NCBI GenBank assembly: GCA_046294265.1 | Contig: JBKBKC010000009.1 | Span: 122,234 to 186,233, forward strand | Reading direction: 5' to 3' | DNA length: 64,000 bases | From: JBKBKC01 sp046294265 | Lineage (GTDB): Bacteria; Pseudomonadota; Alphaproteobacteria; Rhodobacterales; Rhodobacteraceae | Shown: positions 8,990 through 16,956 of the stretch, piece after piece | Layout: each line of letters starts with the position of its first letter | Position numbering within the stretch: position 1 is the stretch's first letter | Notes under the pieces: generated by a model | Database searches by the model: none | What the model saw: the letters and a program-made list of their open reading frames with translations, nothing else | Told to the model about the DNA's origin: nothing | Program-made: the position numbers and the translations under genes

Positions 8990-9340
8990 ATGTCGAACGA
9001 CCTGATCCGCCCCATGCCGCGCCCGCCCGCGCAGGTCGAGCCCTATGTGCGGGCACTTGGGCCGGACCTCGCGGTGCAGTTTCTTCTGACCTATGGCGGG
9101 GCCGAGCTCACCCTGTCGGGCCGTCCTGGCGGTCGTTCAGGTCACGAGCGGATGCTGGGCCACGACGCCGCCAAGCGCCTGGCCGAACACGCGGGTGCCG
9201 TGCGGCGCATCCCGCTTGCGAAGCGCTGGCTTGCGAAGATGTTGCACTGGCAAAGCATGAGCAACGCGGCCATCGCCCGCCGCCTGCGCATCACGGACCT
9301 GACCGTGCGGCGATATCTGAAGGATGACACGGTGCGATGA
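8990..9340 (+). CDS. Mor-family phage transcription activator-like protein
   Basis: Protein of 116 residues starting MSNDLIRPMPRPPAQVEPYV. It follows the pattern of Mu middle-operon regulator (Mor) proteins: an N-terminal region with FLLTYGGAELTLSG, then GHDAAKRLAEHAGAVRRIPLA, and a C-terminal helix-turn-helix MSNAAIARRLRITDLTVRRY. In Mu, Mor activates the middle promoter. It overlaps the next gene by 4 bases. It lies in a decayed prophage island beside a truncated insertion sequence, so whether it is expressed is unknown. Confidence 0.6.
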   Translation: MSNDLIRPMPRPPAQVEPYVRALGPDLAVQFLLTYGGAELTLSGRPGGRSGHERMLGHDAAKRLAEHAGAVRRIPLAKRWLAKMLHWQSMSNAAIARRLRITDLTVRRYLKDDTVR

Positions 9341-9762
9341 CCGGCAAGACGCAGTCCCGCGATATCCGACTTGCCTTGGCCGACGCGCTGGCCGAAGCCC
9401 GCCAGTCCCGCGACCTCATGGCCGCCGCGACCGAAGCCGCAGGCCGCGTCGCCAACCGGCTTCAATCGGCCCTTGAAGGCACCGTTGAAAACCGCTTGAA
9501 CAGCCCTCAGGAAGACCTGGTTGCGCGCCACCGCCGCCAGCATCGCCCCGGCGTTCCCTCCAAGATCGAGGCCGATCCGGCACTGCGCGCCTTCATCATC
9601 GCGCACATGCACACGATGACCTTCGCCGAAATCGTCGCCGCCAACGCCGCCGCCTTCCCCCCAGACCGCCGCCCCAGCACGTCCGGCCTGCACCGCTGGT
9701 GGCACCGGCACGGCAAGTACCTCGGGGACGCCACTCACGTTACCCCACCAAACACCAGCTGA
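9337..9762 (+). CDS. phage-derived protein, possible Mu gp27-like/small DNA-packaging protein
   Basis: Protein of 141 residues, not firmly recognised. It has a helical, Ala-rich N-terminal half and a C-terminal half with VPSKIEADPALRAFIIAHMH, FAEIVAANAAAF and SGLHRWWHRHGK. This pattern (SKI ... LR ... T.EI ... S...RW) resembles small HTH proteins next to terminase genes in Mu-like phages. It is coupled to the Mor-like gene by ATGA. Downstream phage genes are absent, so it is a remnant of a larger cluster. Confidence 0.45.
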   Translation: MTGKTQSRDIRLALADALAEARQSRDLMAAATEAAGRVANRLQSALEGTVENRLNSPQEDLVARHRRQHRPGVPSKIEADPALRAFIIAHMHTMTFAEIVAANAAAFPPDRRPSTSGLHRWWHRHGKYLGDATHVTPPNTS

Positions 9763-9844
9763 TCCCAGCAAAGCCGCCGCCGCTCGACGTCTTCCGGCCT
9801 CACACCTTAAGAGACACCCTGTCAGAGCATTTGAAAGCACACGT

Positions 9845-9906
9845 AGGGGGCGCTGCCCCCGCGCCCTGCCGGGCGCCCCCCCGGGGTATTTCAGCAAAGA
9901 AGAGAA
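9845..9906 (-). repeat. dispersed Rhodobacterales 3'-end repeat, copy 1, with terminator-like hairpins
   Basis: Directly downstream of the adenosine kinase stop. Read on the minus strand it starts with TTCTCTTCTTTGCTGAAATA, then a C/G-rich block holding two small hairpins (GCGCCC/GGGCGC, loop 4; GGGGGC/GCCCCC, loop 3). A similar element follows the mipZ gene at 18938-18989 in the same orientation relative to the gene. It probably ends transcription of the nth-adenosine kinase operon. Confidence 0.5.
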
Positions 9907-9910
9907 CGGG

Positions 9911-10894
9911 TCAGATCAGCCCTTCGGTGCGGAAGAGGGCCTTCAGATCGGCTTCGGGGCGGGCGCCGACATGGCCGATCACCTCGGCCGCGGCGACGCA
10001 GCCCATGCGGCCCGCGGTGGCCAGGGGCGCGCCGGTGGCGAGGCCGTAGAGGAAACCCGCGGCGAACTGGTCACCGGCACCCGTCGCATCGACGGGGGTG
10101 ATGCGGGTGACGGGGACGATGGCCTGTTCGCTGCCCTGCTGCACGATCACGTCATGGCCCGACCGGGTGCAGACGAGGAGCCGGGTATCCTGTGCCGCCT
10201 GTTCGAGGGCCGCGGAAAGGTCGGTCTGATAGAGCGATTCCCATTCGTGTTCGTTGCCGATCACATAGTCGAGGTCACGCACCAGGCGGCGGAAATCGGC
10301 GCGGTGGCGATCGACGCAGAAGGGATCCGAGAGCGCGATGCCCGCCCGTCCGCCGCCGTCCCGGCACAGCCGCGCGGCGCGTTCGAAGGCGGCCTTTCCG
10401 GGGGGCTTGTCGTAAAGATACCCTTCGAGGAACAGGAGTTCCGCGCGGCCCGCCACATCGTCGGACACGTCGTCGGGGCCAAGCTCGGACGAGATGCCAA
10501 GGTAGGTGTTCATCGACCGCTCGCCATCCGGCGAGACGAAGATCATCGAGCGCGAGGTGGGCAGATCGCCCCCCGCCACCGGCGAATTGACGAAATCGGT
10601 CCCCTGCGCCGCCATGTCCTGCGCATAGAACCGCCCCAGGGCATCGTCATGCACCCGCCCGATGAAGGCGGTGGAGAGGCCAAGGTTGCCCAGACCCGCC
10701 AGCGTGTTGGCGACCGACCCGCCGGGGGCCTGCCGGCGGTTGCCCATGGCGGCATAGAGCAATTCGCCCCGCTCGCGCTCCACCAGCTGCATGATGCCCT
10801 TTTCGATCCCCATGAGATCGAGGAAGCTGTCGTCGGCGGTGGAGAGCACATCGACGATGGCATTGCCGATGCCGACGACCTGGTAGGGTTTCAC
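9911..10894 (-). CDS. PfkB-family adenosine kinase
   Basis: Cytosolic sugar/nucleoside kinase of 327 residues. The N-terminus VVGIGNAIVDVLS and APGGSVANTLAGLGNLG match adenosine-kinase-type PfkB proteins, and the C-terminal signature DATGAGDQFAAGFLYG carries the catalytic base Asp and anion hole. The expected reaction is phosphorylation of adenosine (possibly inosine/guanosine) with ATP for purine salvage. Its start overlaps the endonuclease III stop by 4 bases, so the two are co-expressed. Related PfkB sugar kinases are the alternative, but the SVANT and DATGAGDQ motifs with MNTYLG favour adenosine kinase. Confidence 0.85.
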   Translation of the reverse strand: MKPYQVVGIGNAIVDVLSTADDSFLDLMGIEKGIMQLVERERGELLYAAMGNRRQAPGGSVANTLAGLGNLGLSTAFIGRVHDDALGRFYAQDMAAQGTDFVNSPVAGGDLPTSRSMIFVSPDGERSMNTYLGISSELGPDDVSDDVAGRAELLFLEGYLYDKPPGKAAFERAARLCRDGGGRAGIALSDPFCVDRHRADFRRLVRDLDYVIGNEHEWESLYQTDLSAALEQAAQDTRLLVCTRSGHDVIVQQGSEQAIVPVTRITPVDATGAGDQFAAGFLYGLATGAPLATAGRMGCVAAAEVIGHVGARPEADLKALFRTEGLI

Positions 10895-11535
10895 GCGGTC
10901 TTTTCCTCAAAGGCGCAGAGATCGGCGATGATGCAATCGGCGCAGCGGGGTTTGCGGGCAAGGCAGGTATAGCGGCCGTGCAGGATCAGCCAGTGGTGCG
11001 AATGGCCGAGGTATTCGGCGGGCACGTGATCCTCGATCGCGCGTTCCACGGCCAGCTCGTCACGGCCCGGCGAGATGCCGGTACGGTTCGAGACGCGGAA
11101 CACATGCGTATCCACCGCCTGGGCGGGCAGGCCGAACCACATCTGCAACACCACATTCGCCGTCTTGCGCCCCACGCCCGGCAGGCTGGTGAGGGCGGCG
11201 CGCGAACTGGGCACCTGGCCCCCGAAGCGGTCGATGAGGATCTGCGACAGGCGGATCACGTTCTTGGCCTTGTTGCGGAAAAGGCCGATGGTGCGGATGT
11301 GTTCGATCAGCCCCTCTTCTCCGAGCGCCAGCATCTTTTCTGGCGTGTCGGCAATGGCAAAAAGGGGCCGTGTGGCGCGGTTCACGCCCACATCGGTGGC
11401 CTGCGCCGACAGCGCCACCGCCACGAGGAGGGTATAGGCGTTCAGATGCTCCAGCTCGCCCTTCGGCGCGGGGTCGCGGGCGTGGAAGCGGCTGAAAACC
11501 TGCTGGATCGTGGCATAGTCGAGTTGCGCGGGCAT
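10891..11535 (-). CDS. nth: endonuclease III (DNA glycosylase/AP lyase)
   Basis: Base-excision repair enzyme of 214 residues, normal for Nth. The helix-hairpin-helix motif LPGVGRKTANVVL carries the catalytic Lys, AVDTHVFRVSNR supplies the catalytic Asp, and the C-terminal CLARKPRCADCIIADLC gives the C-X6-C-X2-C-X5-C cluster for a 4Fe-4S centre. The start was set at MPAQLDYATIQ; the frame is open 17 codons upstream but those residues are not family-like. It is coupled to the adenosine kinase gene and divergent from the AraC-methyltransferase gene. Confidence 0.95.
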   Translation of the reverse strand: MPAQLDYATIQQVFSRFHARDPAPKGELEHLNAYTLLVAVALSAQATDVGVNRATRPLFAIADTPEKMLALGEEGLIEHIRTIGLFRNKAKNVIRLSQILIDRFGGQVPSSRAALTSLPGVGRKTANVVLQMWFGLPAQAVDTHVFRVSNRTGISPGRDELAVERAIEDHVPAEYLGHSHHWLILHGRYTCLARKPRCADCIIADLCAFEEKTA

Positions 11536-11644
11536 GGGGATCGGTATGGCGCAGCCCTGTCGCTCCGGCAAGATGCGAAGCCGCAAAATCCGGGTCGCGG
11601 GGGCGGGCCACGCGACGCTAAGGTTGGGAAAACGGAGCCCTGCG

Positions 11645-12499
11645 ATGAACGATCTTTCCGCCGCCTATCACTACCGGGTCATGGCCCGCGCGATTGCCGA
11701 GATCGACGAAGGGGGACCCGGCCTGACGCTGGAAGCGCTTGCGGCCCGGATGGGGATGAGTGCGGCGCATTTCCAGCGGGTGTTCTCGGCCTGGGCGGGG
11801 GTCAGCCCCAAGCGCTATCAGCAATATCTGACGCTGGACCATGCGCGCCGCCTTTTGGCCGAAAGGTTCACCCTGCTGGACACGGCGCTGGAGACGGGGC
11901 TGTCGGGCACGGGGCGGCTGCATGACCTCTTTCTGCGGTGGGAGGCGATGAGCCCAGGCGATTTCGCCAAGGGGGGCCATGGGTTGCGCGTGGCCTGGGG
12001 ATGGTTCGACAGCCCGTTCGGCCCTGCACTGGTGATGGGCACCGAGCGGGGCCTGTGCGGGATGGCCTTTGCCGCCGAGACGGGCGAGGCGGCCGCCTTT
12101 GCCGACCTAACGGCCCGCTGGCCGCGCGCCACGTTTGTCGATGATGCGGCAATGCTTCGGCCCTGGGTGATGGCGGCCTTCGGGGCAACGGGGCGGAATG
12201 CCGACACGCCACTCTACCTGATCGGCGCTCCCTTCCAGATCAAGGTCTGGGAGGCGCTGCTGCGCATCCCCTCGGGGCATGTGACAACCTATGGCGAGAT
12301 TGCGGGGGCCATTGGGCACCCGCGTGCCGTGCGCGCCGTGGGCACCGCCGTGGGGCGCAATCCGGTGAGCTGGCTGATCCCCTGCCACCGCGCGCTGCGC
12401 AAATCGGGCGCCCTTGGGGGCTATCACTGGGGCCTGCCGGTCAAGCGCGCCATGCTGGCCTGGGAGGGCGCGCGGGCCGATGCGATCCCGCAACCGTGA
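11645..12499 (+). CDS. AraC-type regulator fused to O6-alkylguanine-DNA alkyltransferase (Ada without N-terminal zinc domain)
   Basis: Bifunctional protein of 285 residues. Residues about 5-95 form an AraC helix-turn-helix pair (LTLEALAARMGMSAAHFQRV), and residues about 105-280 a methyltransferase domain with the acceptor cysteine in WLIPCHRALRKSG, preceded by GHVTTYGEIAGAIGHPRAVR. E. coli Ada has an extra N-terminal Cys4 zinc domain that senses methylphosphotriesters; it is absent here, so the usual switch to an activator is missing. It is divergent from nth, giving a small DNA-repair locus. Some pipelines name it bifunctional Ada or methylated-DNA-cysteine methyltransferase. Confidence 0.9.
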   Translation: MNDLSAAYHYRVMARAIAEIDEGGPGLTLEALAARMGMSAAHFQRVFSAWAGVSPKRYQQYLTLDHARRLLAERFTLLDTALETGLSGTGRLHDLFLRWEAMSPGDFAKGGHGLRVAWGWFDSPFGPALVMGTERGLCGMAFAAETGEAAAFADLTARWPRATFVDDAAMLRPWVMAAFGATGRNADTPLYLIGAPFQIKVWEALLRIPSGHVTTYGEIAGAIGHPRAVRAVGTAVGRNPVSWLIPCHRALRKSGALGGYHWGLPVKRAMLAWEGARADAIPQP

Positions 12500-12531
12500 T
12501 GCGCCGGTTTCCGCCGAAGCGGTGAGGGAAC

Positions 12532-12560
12532 TGTTTGCCAACTGGAAACGTTGGTATAAC
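12532..12560 (+). promoter_or_regulatory. candidate promoter of the OmpA-like lipoprotein gene
   Basis: A good -10 box TATAAC at 12555-12560 with a weak -35 TGTTTG 17 bases upstream, located 48 bases before the lipoprotein start. This is judged by eye only. Confidence 0.35.
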
Positions 12561-12607
12561 GGACGAGCACCCGCCACGGGTGCCAATGACACCATGAGGC
12601 CCGAGAC

Positions 12608-13261
12608 ATGACATTCAAGACCCCCATCCTGCTTGCCCTTGCGGGCACCCTTGCGCTCGCGGGCTGCGTGGATCCCGCACAGACCGGCTTGACCGACAAT
12701 TCCCGCGCCCAGACGGGTGCGGTGACCGGGGCGCTGATCGGTGGCGCGATCGGCGCGACGCGGCGCGGCGATGACAAGCTGCTGAAAACCGCCGTGGGCG
12801 CGGGCCTTGGTGCCGTCGTTGGCGGGGCCATCGGGGCCACGCTGGACCGCCAGGCGGCCGAACTGCGCGGCGAAGTTGGCGGCAACGTGCAGATCATCAA
12901 CACCGGCAGCGAGCTGCGCGTGGTGATGCCGCAGGACATCCTGTTCGCCGTGGACAGCGCCTCGCTGCGCGGCGACCTGCGAAATGACCTTGGCGCCGTG
13001 GCGCGCAGTCTGCAGCGCTATCCGCAATCGGTCGTTCAGGTGATCGGGCATACCGACAACACCGGCACCGCCGCCTACAACTACGACCTGTCGCAGCGCC
13101 GTGCGGCATCGGTCGCGGCCGAGCTGCGGGCCAACGGCGTGCCGGGCGGGCGCATCCAGGCCTTCGGGCGCGGGTTCGACCAGCCGGTCGCCTCGAACGC
13201 TACCGTCGAGGGGCGCGCGCAAAACCGCCGGGTAGAGATCATCATCCGCCCGACGACCTGA
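12608..13261 (+). CDS. OmpA-family peptidoglycan-associated outer-membrane lipoprotein
   Basis: Lipoprotein of 217 residues. The signal peptide ends in the lipobox L-A-G-C with the acylated Cys at residue 20. Residues about 38-80 contain glycine-zipper repeats (VTGALIGGAIGATRRG, GLGAVVGGAIGAT), and residues about 105-215 the OmpA C-terminal domain that binds peptidoglycan (IGHTDNTGTAAYN, LSQRRAASVAAEL, GRAQNRRVEIII). It probably anchors the outer membrane to the cell wall. It stands alone with its own promoter-like -10 box and a strong terminator. Confidence 0.92.
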   Translation: MTFKTPILLALAGTLALAGCVDPAQTGLTDNSRAQTGAVTGALIGGAIGATRRGDDKLLKTAVGAGLGAVVGGAIGATLDRQAAELRGEVGGNVQIINTGSELRVVMPQDILFAVDSASLRGDLRNDLGAVARSLQRYPQSVVQVIGHTDNTGTAAYNYDLSQRRAASVAAELRANGVPGGRIQAFGRGFDQPVASNATVEGRAQNRRVEIIIRPTT

Positions 13262-13284
13262 GGCTTTCGGGAAACGCTACCGGG

Positions 13285-13309
13285 GGGCGGCCTGTCGGGC
13301 CGCCCTTTT
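13285..13309 (+). terminator. rho-independent terminator after the OmpA-like gene
   Basis: Perfect 8-bp stem GGGCGGCC / GGCCGCCC with a 5-base loop, followed by TTTTGCG, 24 bases after the stop codon. Confidence 0.8.
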
Positions 13310-13363
13310 GCGTTGACGTGAGAATGCCCTCCCATATGAATCGGAGCGTTCCGAGGTGCCCCG

Positions 13364-14131
13364 ATGCCGTTCCAGAAAATCCAGTCCGAAAGACTGTCGC
13401 AGGCCGTTGTGCGGCAGGTCGAACAGCTGATCCTGCGCGGCATCCTGCGGCCGGGCGAACGTCTGCCATCCGAGCGCGAGCTGTCCGAGCGGCTGGACGT
13501 CTCGCGCCCGTCGCTGCGCGACGCCATCGCCGATCTAGCCGAACACGGGCTGGTCGAGATACGGCCCGGCGCGGGCGTGTTTGTGGGCGAGGTTCTGGGC
13601 TCGGCCTTCTCGCCCGCGCTCGTGCGCCTTTTTGCAGAGCATGACGAAGCGGTGTTCGACTACCTCGCGTTCCGCCGCGACATGGAGGGGCTTGCGGCAG
13701 AGCGGGCGGCGCGGCTGGCGTCGGATACCGACCTGAAGGTGGTGGATTCGATCTTTCGCCGGATGGAGGCGGCCCACGCGAAGCGCGACCCCACCGACGA
13801 GGCCGACCTCGACGCCGATTTCCACATGGCGATCATCGAGGCCAGCCACAATGTCATCATGCTGCACATGATGCGGTCCATGTATGATCTGTTGCGGCAG
13901 GGCGTGTTCTACAATCGCCAGATGATGTTCCGCAACCGCACCACCCGCGACAACCTGCTGGACCAGCATCGCGCCATCAACACCGCGTTGCAGGCCCGCG
14001 ACCCCGCCGGGGCACGCGCGAAGGTCGAGGCGCATATGGGCTATATCGAGGCGGCACTGTCGGACCAGTTGCGCGCCGCCCGCAATGAGGCGGTGGCACA
14101 GATGCGGCTGGCGCATGAAGCGGAAAAATGA
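13364..14131 (+). CDS. FadR/GntR-family transcriptional regulator (PdhR/LldR-like)
   Basis: DNA-binding regulator of 255 residues. The N-terminal winged helix is PGERLPSERELSERL followed by DVSRPSLRDAIADLAEHGLV, and residues about 95-230 form the all-helical FCD ligand domain with metal-binding-type histidines (ADFHMAIIEASHN, LDQHRAINTAL). The ATG lies behind GAGGTGCCCCG. FCD regulators respond to small carboxylates such as pyruvate or lactate; the ligand is not evident here. It is convergent with the atp operon, sharing a hairpin, and no target gene lies beside it. Confidence 0.85.
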   Translation: MPFQKIQSERLSQAVVRQVEQLILRGILRPGERLPSERELSERLDVSRPSLRDAIADLAEHGLVEIRPGAGVFVGEVLGSAFSPALVRLFAEHDEAVFDYLAFRRDMEGLAAERAARLASDTDLKVVDSIFRRMEAAHAKRDPTDEADLDADFHMAIIEASHNVIMLHMMRSMYDLLRQGVFYNRQMMFRNRTTRDNLLDQHRAINTALQARDPAGARAKVEAHMGYIEAALSDQLRAARNEAVAQMRLAHEAEK

Positions 14132-14136
14132 ATGAT

Positions 14137-14157
14137 CCCCGGCCTTGCGGGCCGGGG
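14137..14157. terminator. hairpin between convergent regulator and atp operon
   Basis: Perfect 8-bp stem CCCCGGCC / GGCCGGGG, loop TTGCG, located 6 bases after the regulator stop and 27 bases after the end of atpF on the other strand. It could serve both directions, but T runs are lacking. Confidence 0.5.
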
Positions 14158-14183
14158 ACCAGTTCCGTCAGGCCATGGCAGGA

Positions 14184-14738
14184 TCAGTGCAGGCGGGTGC
14201 CAACCTCGGCAATCGCGCTGTCGATCGAGGCGCCCACGGACTCGGCCGTCGCCTGCCTTGCCAGAATGTCACCCGCCACCGCAACCGCCACGGCAACGGC
14301 ACGTTCGCGCACCTCGCGCACGGCCGCCTTTTCGGCGGCGCGGATGCGGTCTTCGGCGGCGGCAAGTCGGCGCGCTATGGACCGCTTGAGTTCGTCCTTG
14401 GCCTCCTCCGCCGCACGCATCGCCTCTTCGCGGGCGCCGGAAACAATGCGGTCGGCCTGTTCCTGCACGTCCTTCTTCTTGCGCTCGTAAGAGGCAAGGA
14501 TCGTCTTGGCCTCCTCGCGCAGCGCCCGCGCCTCGTCCAGATCGGCGCGGATCTGGTCGGCGCGTTTGTCCAGAAGGCCGGTCACCATCTTCGGCACGCC
14601 CGCGTAGAACAAGATGCCGACGAAGATCAGGAACGACACCAGCACCACAAAGTCGGTGTTGCCGAGCGAGAAAAACGGCCCCGAGGCCGCCATCGCCGGG
14701 CTGCCAAGCGCCGTGAGCATCAGGGAAAGCCGGATCAT
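14184..14738 (-). CDS. atpF: ATP synthase Fo subunit b
   Basis: Peripheral-stalk subunit of 184 residues. After a short hydrophobic lead it has one membrane helix (FVVLVSFLIFVGILFYAG, about 30-47), then a long charged coiled coil to the C-terminus. It pairs with b' to form the heterodimeric stator seen in photosynthetic and related alphaproteobacteria. It starts 4 bases after the b' stop. It is the last gene of the atpI-B-E-G-F operon; the F1 genes are not in this window, which is usual for Rhodobacterales. Confidence 0.93.
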   Translation of the reverse strand: MIRLSLMLTALGSPAMAASGPFFSLGNTDFVVLVSFLIFVGILFYAGVPKMVTGLLDKRADQIRADLDEARALREEAKTILASYERKKKDVQEQADRIVSGAREEAMRAAEEAKDELKRSIARRLAAAEDRIRAAEKAAVREVRERAVAVAVAVAGDILARQATAESVGASIDSAIAEVGTRLH

Positions 14739-14742
14739 CGCG

Positions 14743-15279
14743 TCACCCTTTCATCCGTTCGGCCACCGCGGCATCCACGGCGTCGGCGTCGGCCCGGCCA
14801 CCGAAGGCCGCCAGAATATCGGCCGCGGTCACGCGGGCAACCTCGGTCACGCTGTCCACGGCACCGGCCCTGATCTCGCCGATCCGCGCCTCGCTTTGCG
14901 CCGTGCGCTCGGCGATCTCGACGTCCGCGCGGGCGACGGCGGCATCGAGGTCGGCCTGGATGTCTGCCTTGGCCTTGGCCACGATCTTGCCAGCCTCTGC
15001 ACGTGCCGCCGCAAGCGCATCATTGTAGGCCTTTTCGGCTTCGGTGGCCTTTGACTTCAGCTCTTCGGCTGCGGCCAGGTCATTGATGATCGTGCCCCGG
15101 CGTTCGGCCAGGACCGCACCAATCCTCGGCAATGCCACCCGGCTCAGGATCATGTAGATCGCCACCAGCGAGACCAGCAGCCAGAAAATCTGGTTGGGCC
15201 AGGTGGTTACATCCAGTTGCGGCATGCCCACGGCCTCTGCGCCGCCTTGGCCTGCTGCCGTATTGGCATCGGTCGCCAT
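14743..15279 (-). CDS. atpG: ATP synthase Fo subunit b'
   Basis: Second stator subunit of 178 residues with a membrane helix QIFWLLVSLVAIYMILSRVA after a 30-residue N-terminal tail, then a long Ala/Glu/Lys-rich coiled coil. The start was set at MATDANTAAGQG; an upstream in-frame start adds Pro/Arg-rich residues that are not family-like. It follows atpE by about 93 bases. In species with b and b', the two form a heterodimer; here both differ clearly from each other. Confidence 0.92.
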   Translation of the reverse strand: MATDANTAAGQGGAEAVGMPQLDVTTWPNQIFWLLVSLVAIYMILSRVALPRIGAVLAERRGTIINDLAAAEELKSKATEAEKAYNDALAAARAEAGKIVAKAKADIQADLDAAVARADVEIAERTAQSEARIGEIRAGAVDSVTEVARVTAADILAAFGGRADADAVDAAVAERMKG

Positions 15280-15372
15280 GCGCGTCATCCCCTCGCGAGG
15301 CCCTGGATCGGGCCGAAACCTGTGGATCGGGACCGGGGGCAATGCCCCCGGCCGTCGGTCAGGGTCGCTGGA

Positions 15373-15609
15373 TCAGACGGCGAACATCAGCAGAAGCGCG
15401 ATCAGGAACGAGAAGATCCCGAGCGCTTCGGCGAAGGCGATGCCGACGAACAGCGTGGCGGTCTGCCCGGCTGCGGCCGAGGGGTTGCGCAGCGCGCCCG
15501 CCAGGAAGTTCCCCGCGATGTTGCCCACGCCGATGCCCGCACCACCGAGGCCAAAGGCCGCAAGGCCCGCACCGATGTATTTGCCCATTTGAGCGAGTTC
15601 GCCTTCCAT
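15373..15609 (-). CDS. atpE: ATP synthase Fo subunit c
   Basis: Proteolipid of 78 residues that forms the rotating c ring. It has two membrane helices with the polar loop RNP (residues 41-43) and the proton-carrying carboxylate Glu61 in VGIAFAEALGIF. The first helix has the tight-packing glycine run GLGGAGIGVGN. The residues around Glu61 (A..FAEALG) are of the proton rather than the sodium type. It lies 40 bases downstream of atpB. Confidence 0.97.
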   Translation of the reverse strand: MEGELAQMGKYIGAGLAAFGLGGAGIGVGNIAGNFLAGALRNPSAAAGQTATLFVGIAFAEALGIFSFLIALLLMFAV

Positions 15610-15649
15610 GATGGATACTCCTTTGGAAAGGTTGAGGTTTCAGATTGCG

Positions 15650-16399
15650 TCAGTGATGTGCGCCGCCAACGGCATCGCGCAGATAGACGCAGGTCAGGAT
15701 GGTGAACACATAAGCCTGTACGACCGCGACCAGCAGTTCCAGCGCATAGATCGCCGTCACCGCGCCGATCACCACCGGTGATACGACCACCAGCGAGGCG
15801 AATCCAGCGATCACCTTGATGACGGCGTGTCCAGCCATCAGGTTGCCCGCAAGGCGGATCGAGTGGCTGACGGGGCGCACGAAATAGCTGATGACCTCGA
15901 TCACCGCGAGGATAGGGCGAACCGGCGCGGGGGCCGAGGTGACCCAGAACATGCCCAGAAAACCCACCCCCTGCTTCATGAACCCCAGGATCGTGACGCC
16001 GAGGAACACCAGCAGCGCCAGAACCACCGTGACCGCGACATGGCTGGTCGTCGTGAAGGACATCGGCACGAGGCCCAGGAGGTTGGCGAAAAGGATGAAC
16101 AGAAACAGCGTCATGACATAGGGGAAGTATTTCACCCCCTCATGGCCCGTCACCTCTTCCACCATGTTGTGGATGAACCCGTAGAGAAGTTCGGCCAGCG
16201 ACTGCGACCGCGACGGCACGATGGCCCGGCGCCGGGTGCCCCACATCAGCATGGCCGCAATGCAGGCCACGCCGATGGCCATCCACAGCGTCACGTTGGT
16301 GACGGTGTACCAGTGCACTTCGGTTCCGCCGAACAGCGGTTTTACGATGAACTGGTCCATCGGATGGATGCTGAAGCCGCTGCCGCCCTCTGTCGCCAC
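15650..16399 (-). CDS. atpB: ATP synthase Fo subunit a
   Basis: Proton-channel subunit of 249 residues with about six membrane helices. The essential arginine is in SHSIRLAGNLMAGH, and the family motif FANLLGLVPMSFT is in the middle. It starts 3 bases after the atpI stop, so it is cotranscribed. It forms the half-channels next to the c ring. Confidence 0.97.
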   Translation of the reverse strand: MATEGGSGFSIHPMDQFIVKPLFGGTEVHWYTVTNVTLWMAIGVACIAAMLMWGTRRRAIVPSRSQSLAELLYGFIHNMVEEVTGHEGVKYFPYVMTLFLFILFANLLGLVPMSFTTTSHVAVTVVLALLVFLGVTILGFMKQGVGFLGMFWVTSAPAPVRPILAVIEVISYFVRPVSHSIRLAGNLMAGHAVIKVIAGFASLVVVSPVVIGAVTAIYALELLVAVVQAYVFTILTCVYLRDAVGGAHH

Positions 16400-16402
16400 C
16401 TG

Positions 16403-16741
16403 TCAACCCCTTGTTTCGTCAGCCTTCTTGCCGACCCCAGCCGTATCGCCCCCGGCCATCGTCCGAGCGGTGCCCAACATCGTGCGCACCCCCGCAACAA
16501 AGCCCAGCAGCACGAAGATCACCAGGAAGACGGGCAGCGTGCCGAACGCGAGGTCCAGCCCGTAACCGATGGCCAGACCCAGGAGCATCCCCGACACCAG
16601 CTCGATCACCATCCTCCAGGCCATCTCGCCCTGCGAGAACGCCTTGCCAGCCGGGGCCTGCTGCACGGTCGGATTGCCCCTCACCTGTCGCAGCCGGGCC
16701 TCGAGGGCGCGCAGCCGTTCGGGATCGGGTTCCTCCGCCAT
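16403..16741 (-). CDS. atpI: ATP synthase accessory protein AtpI
   Basis: Small membrane protein of 112 residues with two hydrophobic hairpins (MVIELVSGMLLGLAIGYGLD and LPVFLVIFVLLGFVAGV), the usual AtpI arrangement. It is the first gene of the Fo operon. AtpI helps c-ring assembly in some bacteria and is not part of the mature enzyme. Confidence 0.92.
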   Translation of the reverse strand: MAEEPDPERLRALEARLRQVRGNPTVQQAPAGKAFSQGEMAWRMVIELVSGMLLGLAIGYGLDLAFGTLPVFLVIFVLLGFVAGVRTMLGTARTMAGGDTAGVGKKADETRG

Positions 16742-16768
16742 GTCGCGAGCCCCTTCCAGTTGCCGTGA

Positions 16769-16797
16769 TACCTACGCAGGGGGCCCGCGCGAGTCAA
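16769..16797 (-). promoter_or_regulatory. promoter of the atpIBEGF operon
   Basis: On the minus strand TTGACT (16797-16792) and TAGGTA (16774-16769) are separated by exactly 17 bases, 28 bases before the atpI start. This is a good sigma-70-type match. Confidence 0.6.
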
Positions 16798-16823
16798 GCG
16801 CGGTTCCGCAGCGCGGCGAAACG

Positions 16824-16836
16824 GGAATATTGTTCC
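16824..16836. promoter_or_regulatory. possible operator in the atpI / ArsR divergent region
   Basis: Imperfect inverted repeat GGAATATTGTTCC in an AT-richer stretch between the divergent atpI and ArsR-type genes, followed by a second GTTCC at 16843. ArsR proteins often bind such AT-centred dyads. The link to the adjacent regulator is inference. Confidence 0.3.
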
Positions 16837-16956
16837 TTTTCAGTTCCTTGCAGATACTCCTCTGGATCACGCAAGGGGCCGGAACAGCCCTGCACCCCCT
16901 GCCCCATTGTCAACCTCGCGGTTGACCATCGGCCGCCAAGCCGCCAAGGATGCCGC

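Noticed and set aside
7871..9340. One continuous 489-codon frame from the transposase to the Mor-like gene as a real fusion protein
   Set aside because: The middle part is out of frame with a separate coding tail, and the Mor-like part has its own start and coupling to the next gene. The fusion is a chance frame.
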